This document shows, piece after piece, positions 1 to 12,934 of a stretch of DNA of 64,000 bases. Both the position numbers and the translations under genes were made by a program. The notes below the pieces were generated by a model. That model was not told where the DNA came from, did no database searches, and saw nothing but the letters and a program-made list of their open reading frames with translations. Within the stretch, counting starts at the first letter, position 1. Every line of letters begins with the position of its first letter. The stretch is taken from positions 3,893,501 to 3,957,500 of the forward strand of contig CM060195.1 of NCBI GenBank assembly GCA_030549335.1, in the 5' to 3' direction. The stretch comes from Pontederia crassipes (Eukaryota > Streptophyta > Magnoliopsida > Commelinales > Pontederiaceae).

Positions 1-640
1 TAACCAATAATATATGAAATAAAAGATATATTTTTGTGTTATTTATAATCATATATCATTTCTACTAATAATTTTTATTTGTATGTAGTTATTTTTTGTT
101 GTTATCAAGTTATTATTGAGTAAGGAGTTGAAGATTTACAATCCATATAGACTACATAATCACCTAATAATAAAATAGTCAATCAAACTTAATAATTTTG
201 TTATTATTATTAACAGTTTGTAAAGCAGAGGTTGAAAGTGTCACGTGTCTACGTATAATTTATTTATATCTAAGAAAAAATATTAAATTATATGAGAAAT
301 TTTCAATTTTCACTTGCACACTCGACATCCTCTTTGAAGATAAAGTGTATGTGCGGATCAAATTATCCAACTATTATAAATTAAACATTTGTTCTATAAC
401 CAATAAAATATGAAATAAAAGATATATTTTTGTGTTATTTATAATCATATATCATTTCTACTGATAATTTTTATTTGTATGTAGTTATTTTTTTGTTGTT
501 ATCAAGTTATTATTGAGTAAGGAGTTGGAAGATTTACAATCCATATAGACTACATAATCACCTAATAACAAAATAGTCAATCAAACTTAATAATTTTGTT
601 ATTATTATTAACAGTTTGTAAATTTTTTATTATATGTATA
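1..640. repeat. Tandem ~396-bp AT-rich repeat, two good copies
   Basis: Bases 1-224 are repeated almost unchanged at 397-622, both opening with taaccaataa and ending in acagtttgtaaa, a spacing of 396 bases. The intervening part (about 240-396) has a diverged partner near 1190-1380, including the motif ctcgatgtcctctttgaa. A third, weaker copy of the opening starts near 1380, and further decayed pieces lie near 680 and 1797. No coding potential is seen; the short open frame at 198-413 lies inside the repeat and is not a gene. The class of repeat is unknown; it could be a small satellite or the eroded interior of a transposon. Confidence 0.75.
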
Positions 641-3600
641 TCTATATTTTTGTTTTTATATATAGATATCTTTTGTGTTAATAATAGTTATAATAATAAA
701 TTATTTCTACTAATAAGTTTTGGTTGCATATAGTAATTTTTTTGTTATCAAATTGTTATTCTATCAAAGAAATAGAAGACTTACGTAATAATAACTATGC
801 ATTAGTTACTAATAAAATATTCAACCAGAGTTAATTATTTTGTTATTATTAATAGTTTATTAATTGATTAAGATGTTCTAATAAACTAATGAGAAATTAT
901 TCAAAAGCTATCATATATGAAATGTTCTAGTGAAAAGCTTGCATCTGATAATATATATATATATGTATATTGATAATTAATAAAATAATCATCAACATTT
1001 TAATTATAATATTATGATAATAATTATAATGAACTAATATTCATAAACATATCAATATAGTAAATTTAATTACAAATATAGGTCTGTGCGTGATAAAAAA
1101 TTTACTTAGATATAATTTCTTTTCATCCAAAAAAATGTTATAAGAAAAATTATTTATATGTAATTTATTCCTGTCTAAGAAAAAAATGTTAAATGGCGTG
1201 AGGGACTTTCAATTTTTATTTGCATACTCGATGTCCTCTTTGAAAGTAAAGAGTATGCGCGGACCAAAATATTATGTCATGATATGAAGTTGGAGTTAAC
1301 AACATGAATTTCATACTCTAATGAATATAAACACAAGTTAAAGTTATTATTCAACTACTATAAATTAAGCATTTTTTCTATAACAAATAATATATGAAAT
1401 AAATTATATATTTTTTGTGTTATTTATAGTCATATATTATTTTCACTAATAATTTTTTTAGTTGTATATAGTTATTTTTTGTTATAACCATGTTATTATT
1501 GTGTGAAGGGGATAGAAAGTATATATATATATATATATATATATCAAATATTTTATATTGGATAGTTTGTTATGAACCGATATCGGATATGTAATCAACT
1601 AAAACCAAGCTTAATCATTATGTTATTAATATTAATATTTTTCAATTTATTAATATATTTATATCTATATGTTATAGTTCCTTATAAATATGTAACCACC
1701 TAATAATAAAATAGTCAACAAAACTTTATCATTTCGTTATTACTATTAATAGTTAACTTATTATTATATGTATATAAAAAAATATTGTGTTAATAATATT
1801 CATAAACAATATATTATTTCTACTAATAAGTTTTAGTTGTATATAGTTATTTTGTTTTGTTATAATATTGTTATTCTACGAAGGAGATAGAATACTTATC
1901 TATATCAATCATTTAACAACTATGAGTCTTAAGCATTTTAGTGTCATTGAATAGTTTGTTATAAATTCATATAAGATATTTAACGAACTAATAACAAAAT
2001 AATAAATCAAACATAATCATTATGTTATATTATTAATAGTTTGTTAATTTATTATATGTATATTTATATGGCATAGTTCGCTATAAAATTGATATCGAAT
2101 ACGTAATCACCTAATAACAAAATAGTCAATCGAACTTAATAATTAGTTTTGATATGATGAATAATGAAGTATATTATTAAAATAAACAATGAAAAGTAAT
2201 TGGTTCAAAATTAATTATAACTTGAATAAGGATAATTGGAGTTATTTAATTTAGTCCCACATTTAAAGTTTATAATATGAAAAGAAATGGAATAGATTAT
2301 AAAAAAGTGTAGATTTACAAATATGATAGTTATGTATTTGTATTAGGTCAATTAATATAAATAATTAGAACTTAAGTTAGAGACATGTGATTGATAATAA
2401 AAAAGTAAATAAGTTTTAATACTCAGGTATATATAAACTAAATATAATCCTTATATTTCATATCTATATTGTATTAGGAGGAACAAAAAATATTCACATA
2501 TTATAATATATATATTTCATATCTTTTTTTAATGAAGCATAAAAAATAAATTTACATATTATAATACGAGTTAAATTAGGGTGCACGTTTTAGGCCATCA
2601 AATTGACATGATTTTGATTTGATGACACAACCAATATGAATCGATCAAAAGTTTTAGTCCCACATTCAAAACTTGCTAAATCTTAAAAAAAATTAAAGAG
2701 AACACTTAGAATTTGATTAAGAATGATTTATGACTAATTTAATGATAATATTAAAACATATTTTAATCAATTATTTGTTTTAACTATTAAAATGAATGTT
2801 ATCAACATTAAATATATAATTTTAATTATATTAAGATAATGAAGTAACATATTATATTCAAATTAAATATTTTTAATATATTATTAAATAGAATATTGTA
2901 TATATCTATGTGATTATATATATATATTACAGAGATATATTACTTATTTATTTTCACTTTTAAAATTATTAAATGAAAGAGTAGGTATGTTTATTTAAAT
3001 GAAATGAATTTGGTCTACACATGAGTATTTTTAAATAAAAATGTTAAAATAAATCTGATTAATAAATTATTGATCTGATGAATAAGAAGAGGGGGAGACA
3101 TGGTGTCCCTCCTTTAAATAGGAGACATCTTCATTTTTTCCATTATGCATATATATAATGACAACATGAATAAACTAAATATTAATTTATGCAAATATAT
3201 CATTTATTCTTTTAGTTCATCATGTACATATTATGAAACACTAAAAAGTAAAATATTATAAAAGAATATAACCAAGGTGAGGATTTGCATGGAATTAACT
3301 TATGATCAACTTAAAAATTTTCCATTCGTACTCAAATAATAATATTAAATATATATTAGTTATATTTCTTATTAAAATAAATGCTATCAACACCAAATAT
3401 ACACTTTTAGTTATATTAGATAAAATGTTTGACTTCAATCATTATTTATATCTAATACATACAATACATGGATATATACACACATCTTAAAGAGAGTTAA
3501 AAGTTGGATGTAACCCTATCATCAAGTCATGTAATATGATCTAGATAATTTATTTTTTAAAGTTAGATCATGTATGATAAAAAATAATATCAATTAATTT

Positions 3601-3828
3601 TTAAGAATGAAAAAATATAATTGTTTATATAGATTATTGGAAGAAAGTTATAACTATTAAGTATATATTTTAAAATAAATCACTATGAAATATACTTAAT
3701 TAATAAGTGAATGCATTGTGGTGGTCATTTTCAAAAAAATAATCGACAAAATCTAATTAACTACAAACTATAAAAAGATATAAGTAATAAAAGAATTTAC
3801 ATATCATTATCATCTTTGTCATTTCATC

Positions 3829-3863
<35 letters not shown>

Positions 3864-4480
3864 GCATATATAATTAAATGGAAAGGTAGAAGTTGACCTT
3901 AGGCACTATTTCATTAAGTCACATACAAGACTTAAAGTATTTAAATAATTTTAAAAGTCTATATAATAATTTAATTTATTTATGATATATATTTTTAAAT
4001 ACATATAGCAATGTCAAATATGACATTTTTATATTGTCACATAGACAATGAAACATACAAAATAAAAAAGCAAAATAATAGATGTCGTTAAAAATATTAA
4101 AATAAATAGTATTTACTTAATTCTAACACATGATGTTGTTAAATATATATATATATATATATATCAGTTGCTATTTATATCTATATTATATTATAGTTTG
4201 AAAGGAAAAGTCATGGTGTTTCTATATTGTCATATTAAATTAATATAAATAAAATAAAAAATTTAAGTAATAGATGTTAACGAAGTTAAATGAGGCAAAG
4301 ATAGAGTAAAAATATAATTAAAAATGAAATATAATGTAATACATTTTTAAAAAATAATTTCAAATAAAATTAATTTATAACATATTAACATATATAAATT
4401 TTTAAGGCGAGAAAATGATTAGATAGTCTATAAATTTTATATCAAAATAAAATTTCTTATTTTAGAATCACAATTTTTAC
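641..4480. other. AT-rich non-coding DNA with simple repeats
   Basis: No gene is seen. The stretch contains decayed copies of the 1-640 repeat up to about 2150, and (TA)n tracts at about 950-966, 1520-1545, 2921-2932, 3833-3861 and 4146-4165. Open frames such as 3302-3490 have low-complexity composition, no family resemblance and no codon-like base use. Confidence 0.6.
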
Positions 4481-4499
4481 GTATATAAGTTTTTGTGTC

Positions 4500-4529
4500 A
4501 TCAGCGCATCGCGCGAGATATCATACTAG
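4500..4529 (+). mobile_element. Helitron-like 3' terminus
   Basis: The sequence has a short GC-rich hairpin (gcgc-atc-gcgc, 4504-4514), about ten AT-rich bases, then CTAG ending at 4529 followed by T. This matches the known Helitron 3' end: hairpin roughly ten bases before a terminal CTRR, inserted before a T. The matching 5' end was not placed with confidence; a TCTATATTATATTATAG string near 4170 is one candidate. Confidence 0.45.
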
Positions 4530-5802
4530 TTATATTAAAGAGAGAGTATTTTACATAGGAATGTGACATTTGGCATAGCAATATATTGACAAGTGTCCCT
4601 AAGAAATGATAAGCTAAAAATTTGTTGGAATATGATAATTACCTTATTTTTATTATCTATATTGTTATTATAATTATATTATCAGACATGGTTATATAAT
4701 AATATCTTCTATATCATGATATCTATACATTATATTAAAACATTGACACTTTGCATTAGTATGTATTGGCAAATTATTTACAAATATTAATTAATTAAAT
4801 ATTAATATTAATATGCAGTACAATGGTCATTACAAAATTAATATACTAATTTCATCTGCATAATAGTATAGATATGATTATATAGGAACTACAATGTCAT
4901 AATTATTTAAAATATTAATATTAATTTGTGACTAATTTTTAATGATTAACTATGGAAGTTAGTTATAGAATTTGTTATTTATATAATTATTTAACTAAAA
5001 CCAATTAACATGATATAACTAAATAAAATATTAATACATCATAATTTTTTTGGACGGTTACTAATTATAAAAAATAGTGGATGGTGGTTATTTCATTTTG
5101 GCAACTTATAATACCACCTTATAAATACCTACAAAAAATCAACTTGAATGAATGCCTCTCCACACATTTCTCTTCTTCGTGCAAATTTCTTCTCTCTTTC
5201 TCTATATATGTCTCTCTTCTCTCTCTCTCGTAATATATATATATATATATATTAATCATTATATATCAATTTTATTATTTTTATTCCTTATTGTTTAGAT
5301 CATCTATCAATTTTTTTCGTTAAGATATTTTTCTTAGGGAGTTTGGATATCATGAACTATGTTATGACATAAATTTTATTAGTGATCTGGATCAATTTAA
5401 TATGTAGTAGACTTGCATAATGAATAAGAGATTTTACGAAGTGAGAATATTCACAATATTTAATTCATTAGCAATATAATTTTGTAAAGTGAGAATATTC
5501 ACAATTGAGAATATATCACTATATTTTAATTTATTAGCATAACAAATTTTCTTTATGTTAGTTTATTAGCAATATAATTTAAAGATTATTCTTATTCTAT
5601 ATAACAATAATATTTGTTCCATTAGTTACTTTATTAATTTTTAAAATGATATCCATATCATTTTTAATGTCAAGATTTCTGATATGGATCCATATGCATT
5701 AATATGCCTAAGTTATTTTTATGATATATTTTTGAAAAGAAATGCCAATACGATTTAGAGTTAGGAGACAAAAGGACTATGAATTTAAAATATTATTAAT
5801 AA
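4530..5802. other. AT-rich non-coding DNA
   Basis: No gene is seen. There is a CT-rich patch at about 5160-5230 followed by a (TA)n run at about 5231-5252. Strings resembling Helitron 5' ends (tctatacattatattaaa near 4723) suggest further decayed Helitrons, but none was delimited. Confidence 0.5.
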
Positions 5803-6317
5803 TCTATCTATACTTACTCTATTAAAAGCAGAATAATTTTAAGGAGAAGATGATATTTGGTATGATAACAATTATAATACTTATACATGTAATTGATATA
5901 AATAACTGCTGGCACATATAATAAAAAAGTATATGTAGATAATAAAGTTGAGAAGAGAAGGTTAGCTATAACAACTCAAGTGAACAAATACTGGCACATA
6001 TAAACAAGAGCACGTAACAAATCAAGGACAAAAATATTACATGGATAAATATTTCTCTCCTCAACATAGGAGACTACGCATGTATCATGAAGAAATAATT
6101 TTTAAAAATTCCACGCTTGACAAAAAGTAGAAGTTGCCATGTGTTATAACGAATTAAAATTTTAATTTGTATACTATTTGTAATGTCATTTAGTAATTAT
6201 AAAACTTAATAATATCCATAATGATTTTTAGCTAACTAAAAACTTATAATAATTTTTAATGTATTTTATCTATTCTAATATATTAGCAAAACAAAAGTCA
6301 CGATGTATTGTATCTAA

Positions 6318-6614
6318 GGGGCTGTTTGGCTAAGCTTATAAGCCAATTATAAGTTAGTTTAAAAAATCTCAGCGTTTGATAACTTAAAATTTTGACTGAT
6401 AAGGAGATATCAAATCTATTTATAAGTAAAAAAAGAAATAAGCAGGGGGAGGGGTAAGTCAGTTAATTGTCTCACAACTAACTAGTTATTATTAATATAA
6501 GTAGTTTTATCCAAACGTGTAACTGCTTATTTTTAAAAATAAATTTCAGACAATAAAATACTTATCAGCACTTCAACTTATCAGTTATTCTGTATTAGCT
6601 AAGCCAAATGGCCC
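6318..6614. mobile_element. Tourist-like MITE (PIF/Harbinger type)
   Basis: A 297-bp element has inverted ends: ggggctgtttggctaagc on the left, and agccaaatggccc on the right, whose complement reads gggccatttggct. It is flanked by TAA on both sides (6315-6317 and 6615-6617), the trinucleotide target duplication typical of PIF/Harbinger elements. It has no coding capacity and would need a transposase from elsewhere. It lies inside the candidate Helitron. Confidence 0.8.
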
Positions 6615-6617
6615 TAA

Positions 6618-8073
6618 TTTAAATATAAATGACATGCTATTTGATAAGTTATTTAGTAATTAAAAATTAAAATTATTTTATTCTGTCAATCATCCGAGAA
6701 ATTTTAAGCTTAGTCTCTTCTACAACCGTCCATGATTGCATTCTCTAGACATGATCTTCCTTCGATTGCACATATGGATGTCTGCTTTTAAATGAGATAG
6801 ATAAAAGATAATAATTATGTTTTCACAACAGATTTCATATATTTTTTAATTCATATAATTTTTAATGTCACTCATGTCTGCAATAATATTTTATCATACA
6901 TACATATAATATAATAGTTATGTTTTAACATTTCATCTATATATAACTATATAAGTACCAATGTTGGATATGTTTGTGGCATGCTGTCATTTCATTTAGT
7001 ATGTGGCGAAGTAATCACACGTCTCCATATACATGTTAGTTGGATGAATCTTAGTAATTTGTTGCTACTTTAACTGATCTACCTAACTGCCTAAGCCTTC
7101 TTATATTCAAAATCATATGATACAATTACTTTAACTTAAAGTTAGCTATTATATATTCAAAATTAAAAGTCATGATAATAATTTTAGATTATTTTTTGAC
7201 TGAAATTAAACTTAGACGTATAATGGATAAAAAAGCTATAGTAATGATAAATAATTTTTTAAAAAATACATAAATAAACATATAAATAGGCATTGTTAGC
7301 TTTTTATATCAACTCATTAGTGGATGATAGGAAAAAAAGGGATCACAGAGCATAGAGTATATATGTAGAGAAGTATGCATGTAAAGACAGAAATAAGAAA
7401 AAAAATAAATTCAAACAAAAAATATTCTCTATTAGACTAAATAATAATTTTAAAACTATTATGGGTATGCAATTAAATCTAAACGAAATAGATGATTAAG
7501 TTTAAAATTAACTTGATGACTAAATATATCATTTCTTTTTGGGAATAAGGATTGTGTCGGAAAAAAAATGACCCATATATATGGACAACTGTTGAATCGT
7601 GATCTAATGGTTCACAAATAAGCACTTATTTATTATCCAGAGATCCGAACAAGATCACATGACCGAAGATGGAAGGTAAATCCTGTTTGGCTATTTTGAA
7701 ATTCTTTCTTAGCTTTTTAAAAAATCATAAAAATGTGCACCTTAGTCTTTCTAAAAAGTGCTTCCCGCTGAACAATGACAATTTTTTTTGGAGTGTTTGA
7801 ATAATTTATTGATTTTTTTAATATTCTTTGCAACATCCAACTAATATTGAAAATTATACAAAGTAAAAATATTGCATATATTTTATATGTTATAATAATC
7901 ATATTAGATATTATAAAATAAAAAATAATATAAGATGTTATATTCTATCATATTAGGAATCATTACTATATTTAACAAATACATATCCACTGTAACAATA
8001 TGATTTACATATTGATTGAATAGATGATTTAACTAACACATTATAACTATATTAATTTTATACATTGATTGAA
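6618..8073. other. AT-rich non-coding DNA left of the LINE
   Basis: No gene is seen. The open frame at 7717-7902 on the minus strand is AT-driven and has no recognisable family. This stretch would be internal Helitron sequence if the 5803-11350 call is right. Confidence 0.5.
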
Positions 8074-8124
8074 TAATTAATTCATAATCAACAACAACAA
8101 CAACAACAACAAAGTCTTATCCCA

Positions 8125-8739
8125 CTAGGTGGGGTCGGATACATGGATCATACGACACCATTCCGCTCTATTAGTAATCAAATCTTTCGATATATTATTC
8201 ACCAATAGATCTTGCTCTATTAGTTCGCTAAGTGTCCGCCTTGGCCTCCCTCTCCCTCTTTTAATCGGACTCCAAATTATTTGATTTACTCTTCTTACTG
8301 ACGCATCTAATGATCTTCTCTGAACATGACCAAACCATCTCAAATGATTCTCTACCATTTTCTCACTAATAGGAGCCACTCCGACTTGTTCACGTATATG
8401 GTCATTCCTAATCTTATCTAATCTTGTATGACCACACATTCATCTCAACATCCTCATTTCGGCTACCCCCATTTTACGTTCATGTTGTCCCTTCATAATC
8501 CAACATTCACTACCATATAACAGTGCCGGACTTATAGCAGTACGATAAAATTTTTCTTTAACTTTATTGGGTACTTTTCTATCACAAAGAACTCCAGTGA
8601 CTTTCCTCCACTTACACCAACCAGCTTCAATTCTATAATTAACATCGTCATCAATCTCACTATATTGTCTTATAATTGATCCTAAATATTTAAACTTTGT
8701 CACTTGAGGAATTATATCCTCCCATAGCCTAACTTCCAA
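8125..8739 (-). pseudogene. RTE LINE polyprotein, C-terminal region
   Basis: This frame encodes the region after the RT palm, with the conserved stretches TKFKYLGSII, SPALLYGSECW and HLRWFGHVQRR usual in plant RTE-type proteins. An in-frame TGA at 8440-8442 sits where tryptophan is expected (RMLR-stop-MCGHTRLD), so the reading continues on both sides in one frame. It is separated from the RT domain upstream by a frame change near 8745. It has no independent start and belongs to the LINE. Confidence 0.85.
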
Positions 8740-8756
8740 ATCGTCTTTAAGTTATT

Positions 8757-9651
8757 TATTTGTGAAATTACTATGCATATATTCTATTTTATTCCTACTT
8801 AAACGAAAACCCTTTGACTCCAATGTATTTCTCCATATTTCCAATTTTGCATTAATCTCTTCTCTTGAATCCGCTAAAAGTACTATATCATCCGCAAATA
8901 GCATGCACTTAGGTACCTCCTTTGTGATACTATCGGTTATAGCATCGATAACTAAGTTAAATAGATACGGACTTAAAGCTGATCCTTGATGTAGGCCAAT
9001 TCATATAGGAAATTTATTTATCTCACCTCCGGGTGTCCTAACCCTAGTCAATGCCCCATCGTACATATTTTGTATTACCTTAATGTAGGCAACACTCACA
9101 CTCTTCTTTTGTAAGGCTTTCCAAAGTACATCCCTTGGTACCCGATCATACGCTTTCTCTAAGTCAATGAAAGTCATATGTAAGTCTCTTCTCTTACTTC
9201 GATACTTCTCTATCATCCTCCTTAGTAAATAAATAGCCTCTGTAGTGGATCTTCCTGACATGAACTCAAATTGTCTCTCAGAAATACTAGTCTCCATTCT
9301 CAATCTATGCTCAATCACTTTTTCCCATAATTTCATTGTGTGACTCATAAGTTTAATCCCTCTATAATTTGCACAATTCTGAATATCCCCTTTATTTTTG
9401 TAAACAGGAACTAATGTACTTAATCTCCAATCATTAGACATCTTTTTCGACCGTAAAATCTCATTAAATAGTTTACGTAACCACAACACACATTTTTCTC
9501 CTAAACATTTCCAAACTTCAATTGGTATACCATCCGGTCCAACGATTTTACCATTCTCCATTTTCTTAAGAGTTTCGCTAACCTCCGAGACTTTAATTTT
9601 ACGATAAAATGATCTATTAAGCTCATATTCGCTAACTGTCAAGTTCTCCAA
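8757..9651 (-). pseudogene. RTE LINE reverse transcriptase domain
   Basis: The RT domain would copy element RNA at nicked DNA. Motifs in order: GPDGIPIEVWK; LVPVYKNKGD followed by NYRGIKL; QFEFMSGRSTTEAI (the family usually has G where the first E stands); motif A FIDLEKAYDRVPR with its catalytic Asp; then, after an in-frame TGA at 9001-9003, GLHQGSALSPYLFNLV; and motif C LFADDIVLLA near 8895-8925 with both catalytic Asp residues. The catalytic residues survive, but the stop and downstream frameshift mean no full protein can be made. A plus-strand open frame at 8762-8989 is the shadow of this part. Confidence 0.9.
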
Positions 9652-9844
9652 ATCACAACAGGAACCTTCACATCCATCATTAAATAGCTTATAGAAATAC
9701 TCTTCCCATTTGTTCTTAATATCTCCTTCAGTAACTAAAACCTTGCCAACTTCATTTTTTATGCATCTATTTGATCCAAATCTCTCGACTCCTTCTCTAT
9801 ATTCCTTGCAATCTTGTAAATCCTTTATTCACCAGCCTTTGTCC

Positions 9845-10111
9845 CTAACTCCTTATAAAACCCCTCATATGCTTTAGCACGAGCATCACTAACTGCCTTC
9901 TTAGCATTTCTTTTCGCCAAACGATACTTTTCCCAATTGTCAGAACTATTGTCCAAGTGTATTGCCTTGAAACATTCTTCTTATTACGCACCTTTTCTTG
10001 GACCTCCTCATTCCACCACCAAGTCTCCTTATCTCGTGGTCTAAAACCTTTTGATTCTCCTAAAATGTCTTTAGCAACCATTTCAACTTTTTTTGCCACA
10101 TTCTCCCACAT
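9845..10111 (-). pseudogene. RTE LINE linker between endonuclease and RT
   Basis: This frame contains RDKETWWWNEEVQEKV, the linker motif found between endonuclease and RT in plant RTE-type proteins. It is separated from the flanking domains by stops and frame changes. Confidence 0.7.
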
Positions 10112-10135
10112 GATACTAGCATCTCCTTCTAACTC

Positions 10136-10615
10136 CTACACACTTTTTTCTAATAACTTATTTCTAAAAGTCTCTCGCTTCTCCCCATTTAACTGCCACC
10201 ACTTGATCTTTCGATAAAAAACTGTTCGAGATTTTGGTTTTATACATTTCATTTGCATATCAAGAACTAACAATCTTTGTTGTGTAGTCACCTCATGTCC
10301 AAGAATTACTTTGCAATTAGTATAACATCTTTTATCAGTATTTCTTGTCAAGAAAAAATCGATTTGAGACCTATGAGTTTCACTTTTGCATGTGATTAAA
10401 TGTTCCTCTCTCTTCCTAAAATAAGTGTTGATAATCTTAAGGTCGTATGCTAAAGAAAAATCAATAATTGTTTGTTCTTCCTCATTCAACTCCCCAAAAC
10501 CAAAATCACCATGAATCATTGCATGTGATCCTGTCACTTTACCAACATGTCCATTAAGGTCTCCCCCAATATAAACTTTCTCGGTTGTTGGTATACTTTC
10601 AATCAAACCCTCCAT
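10136..10615 (-). pseudogene. RTE LINE apurinic-type endonuclease domain
   Basis: This is the C-terminal half of the AP-endonuclease-like domain, which nicks target DNA to prime reverse transcription. GGDLNGHVG carries the D-x-N catalytic motif and HRSQIDFFLTR the substrate-binding/structural region; the final conserved SDH-like motif reads GHEVTTQ, so the histidine region is altered. The N-terminal half, starting from LSSWNIET, lies in another frame at 10945-11211, and 10616-10944 is frame-broken between them. Confidence 0.85.
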
Positions 10616-10944
10616 ATCTGTCCAAAACTTCTAATTGAGATGTGATTCTGCTCCTACTTGAGGTGCATATGCACTAATAATGTTCATAGTCTCCTTTCCA
10701 ATAATTACTTTCACGGATATGATTCGATCCTCAATCCTTTTAACTTCCACAACATTCTTCCTCTATTCTGCATCCGCGATAATACCGACACCATTCCTTC
10801 CCTTTACCTTACCCGTGTACCAAAGTTTGGAACCATTTAACCTAATCTCTTTACTTCCCTCTCCTACCCATCTAGTTTCTTGCAAGCATAAGATACTAAT
10901 CTTACGCTGATCCATTACTTGTGCCACTTCGAGGCGCTTCCCAT

Positions 10945-11211
10945 TTAAGTCTCAATGTTCCAAGAACTTAATCTGACTTTAGTCTCATGAACTAGCTTCT
11001 TTAACCGCCTCCGTTCATTAGAGTGCGGTAGTCCTTGCTCATTTAACACTGCATTCAGGCGAGGATGCAGCGGCTCTTGCTCTCTTATCACTGTACCCGA
11101 GCTGTACAGTGCATTACTTACGGGTAACGATCTAGCATTAACACAATATATTCGTTGATCCATGTTTATAAGATTCGACAGGATTTTACGCTGGCTGTCG
11201 GGGCCCAACAC
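10945..11211 (-). pseudogene. RTE LINE 5' coding fragment
   Basis: This open frame ends in KVRLSSWNIET, the start of the endonuclease fold (the Asn lies in the first catalytic motif). The upstream residues are poorly conserved and their coding status is uncertain. It is part of the same LINE and not a separate gene. Confidence 0.6.
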
Positions 11212-11350
11212 AACCCTCCTCCTTTATCTGGGCTTGGGACCGGCTATAAAACATAGGCAGAGTTAATTAATTCATAATCAAAATATAAAAAAAACATTAA
11301 GTATAAGTTTTATGTTTTATCGTCCTCACATTGTGCGGGTTATACACTAG

Positions 11351-12236
11351 TTGTAGTTAAATATTTAAATCAATGCAATATCAAATTAGCACACACAAAA
11401 CTTTTGACACAAAATAAATGAATACAATATCTTAAGTCGATCAACTTGATATTACAAATTAAGTACAAAACTTGGCATCATTTTTATGATGGCTAATTTC
11501 CTTTCATGTTTGAACTCAAAATTCCTTGTGTATGTTTAATCGTTGTCATTTGACATTGTTTAACAACTTATATTTTATAACTGTCATCCTTTGGTATTCT
11601 CTCATTTATATATTATGCATAGATAGCCTAAGTAAAAATTTAAATTACTTTGTTTGCTTATAAAAGGAAAGGATTATTTCCTCTGACCACTCCTAAACTA
11701 TCGTGATTTTTCACATCTAACCCCAAACTACGAACTTCATTTTTTGGGTCCCTAAACTTTCACGTTTTTTTCAATTTGATCCTTCCATCCAATTTCGTCG
11801 ACTTCTCCGTTATTTTTTATTTTTCACACTTGTGAAAAGTAAATTATACCACTGCCTTTAAGTGTTAATTCATTTTTACATAAAGTAATATATATAAAAA
11901 TAATTGAAAAAAAGAAAAAAGAGGTGGCCCTAGTCGTCGGGGGACCGCTCCCTCTTTCCATGCCCGGGGGGGGGGGGGGGGGGGCTCTTTCCCTACGCCG
12001 GCGTGCGTAGGGGAGGAGGGGGGTCGCCGCCCTCCAACTCTTCGTCTGCGTCGACAACGACGCAGGGGGGTCACAGACGATGATGCAGAGGGGGGCGGCG
12101 ACCCCCCTGGTACAAAATCAAAATTTCTCTCTCCCTTTTTCTTATGCATGCGACTTGAGGTGACTAATGCATGACACTTTAACCATCAACTATAATTAGT
12201 TATCATTCCCTCTCAGCACTAGTGCACAAATATTAT
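11351..12236. other. Non-coding spacer with a GC-rich patch and poly-G run
   Basis: No gene is seen. 11930-12115 is strongly GC-rich in AT-rich surroundings, with a run of about 18 G at 11967-11984. The open frames here (11824-12149, minus) are proline/arginine low complexity made by this patch. The phrase 'cctaaact..cgtga..' at 11690-11775 looks like subterminal transposon sequence, but no element was delimited. Confidence 0.5.
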
Positions 12237-12934
12237 GGTATTGTAATGTCTCAAGATTTTTTCTTTTTTTTTTGTCTGTCCAGAAGACTATGTTGACGAT
12301 ATTACTTAATTTGGTGTCTTAACTATGACTAATCAATATATTGATTTACAATAGTGGAAAGCCAAAATACAACACCCTTTACAATATGCGAAAGCTACTT
12401 ATATAATATCTAATAACATGTGAGTTAGGGCCCACAACTATACAATATATGATCATATATCCATGTGCATATCACCATCATCGTCGTTTCATCCTGCACG
12501 GATCCAAGTATATGAGCAAAGTCCAATGAGAAATCTCAGTACATAAGGTAACTCATATCAGTTATCAATATGAAAACCATGGACCAATATCAATTCTATC
12601 AATTAAACAATTACCTACAAACAATATATGATTCATTAGGAAAAATTATCAATTAATAATAACAATGAGAATATTCAATTGATCAATCATTGCAATAATT
12701 CATATAATCAATTACTGATGACCCATCAATTTTAATTATTTATAATCAATAATATCTCAATTTAGTTCAATAGCGATTATCAATTTAGTATTCAATTGTC
12801 CATAGGTCAGTGAAGACCACAAGTCAATACTAATAATGATCAATTATCCATTCGCCAAAGGTTGATGAAGATCATAATAATAATTATCAATTCATGTATG
12901 TTAACAATTTATCAATTCATCTATCAGAACAAAA

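Larger units (their letters stand above)
8092..11263 (-). mobile_element. RTE-clade non-LTR retrotransposon (LINE), nearly full length, decayed
   Basis: The element reads on the minus strand: 5' end near 11263, endonuclease, reverse transcriptase, then a 3' end with a TTG/CAA microsatellite at 8092-8111. It is flanked by an 18-base direct repeat, taattaattcataatcaa, at 8074-8091 and 11264-11281; the last bases overlap the CAA repeat, so the true duplication may be slightly shorter. Length (about 3.2 kb), single-ORF layout, lack of poly(A) and the conserved tail cccactaggtggggtcgg are typical of plant RTE elements. The ORF is broken by stops and frameshifts, so it is not autonomous. It inserted into the candidate Helitron and after it. 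Confidence 0.9.
5803..11350 (+). mobile_element. Candidate non-autonomous Helitron hosting nested elements
   Basis: The right end is well formed: an imperfect hairpin (cctcac-att-gtgcgg, 11324-11338), an AT-rich spacer, and CTAG ending at 11350 with T next. The left end is proposed at 5803 or 5807, where TCTAT(C/A) is followed by acttactctattaaaagc, like plant Helitron 5' ends (TC plus an AT-rich start) and preceded by A. No Rep/helicase coding sequence is visible, so it would be non-autonomous. Subtracting the nested RTE LINE leaves about 2.4 kb. The left end is inference; the two ends may belong to different copies. Confidence 0.4.
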
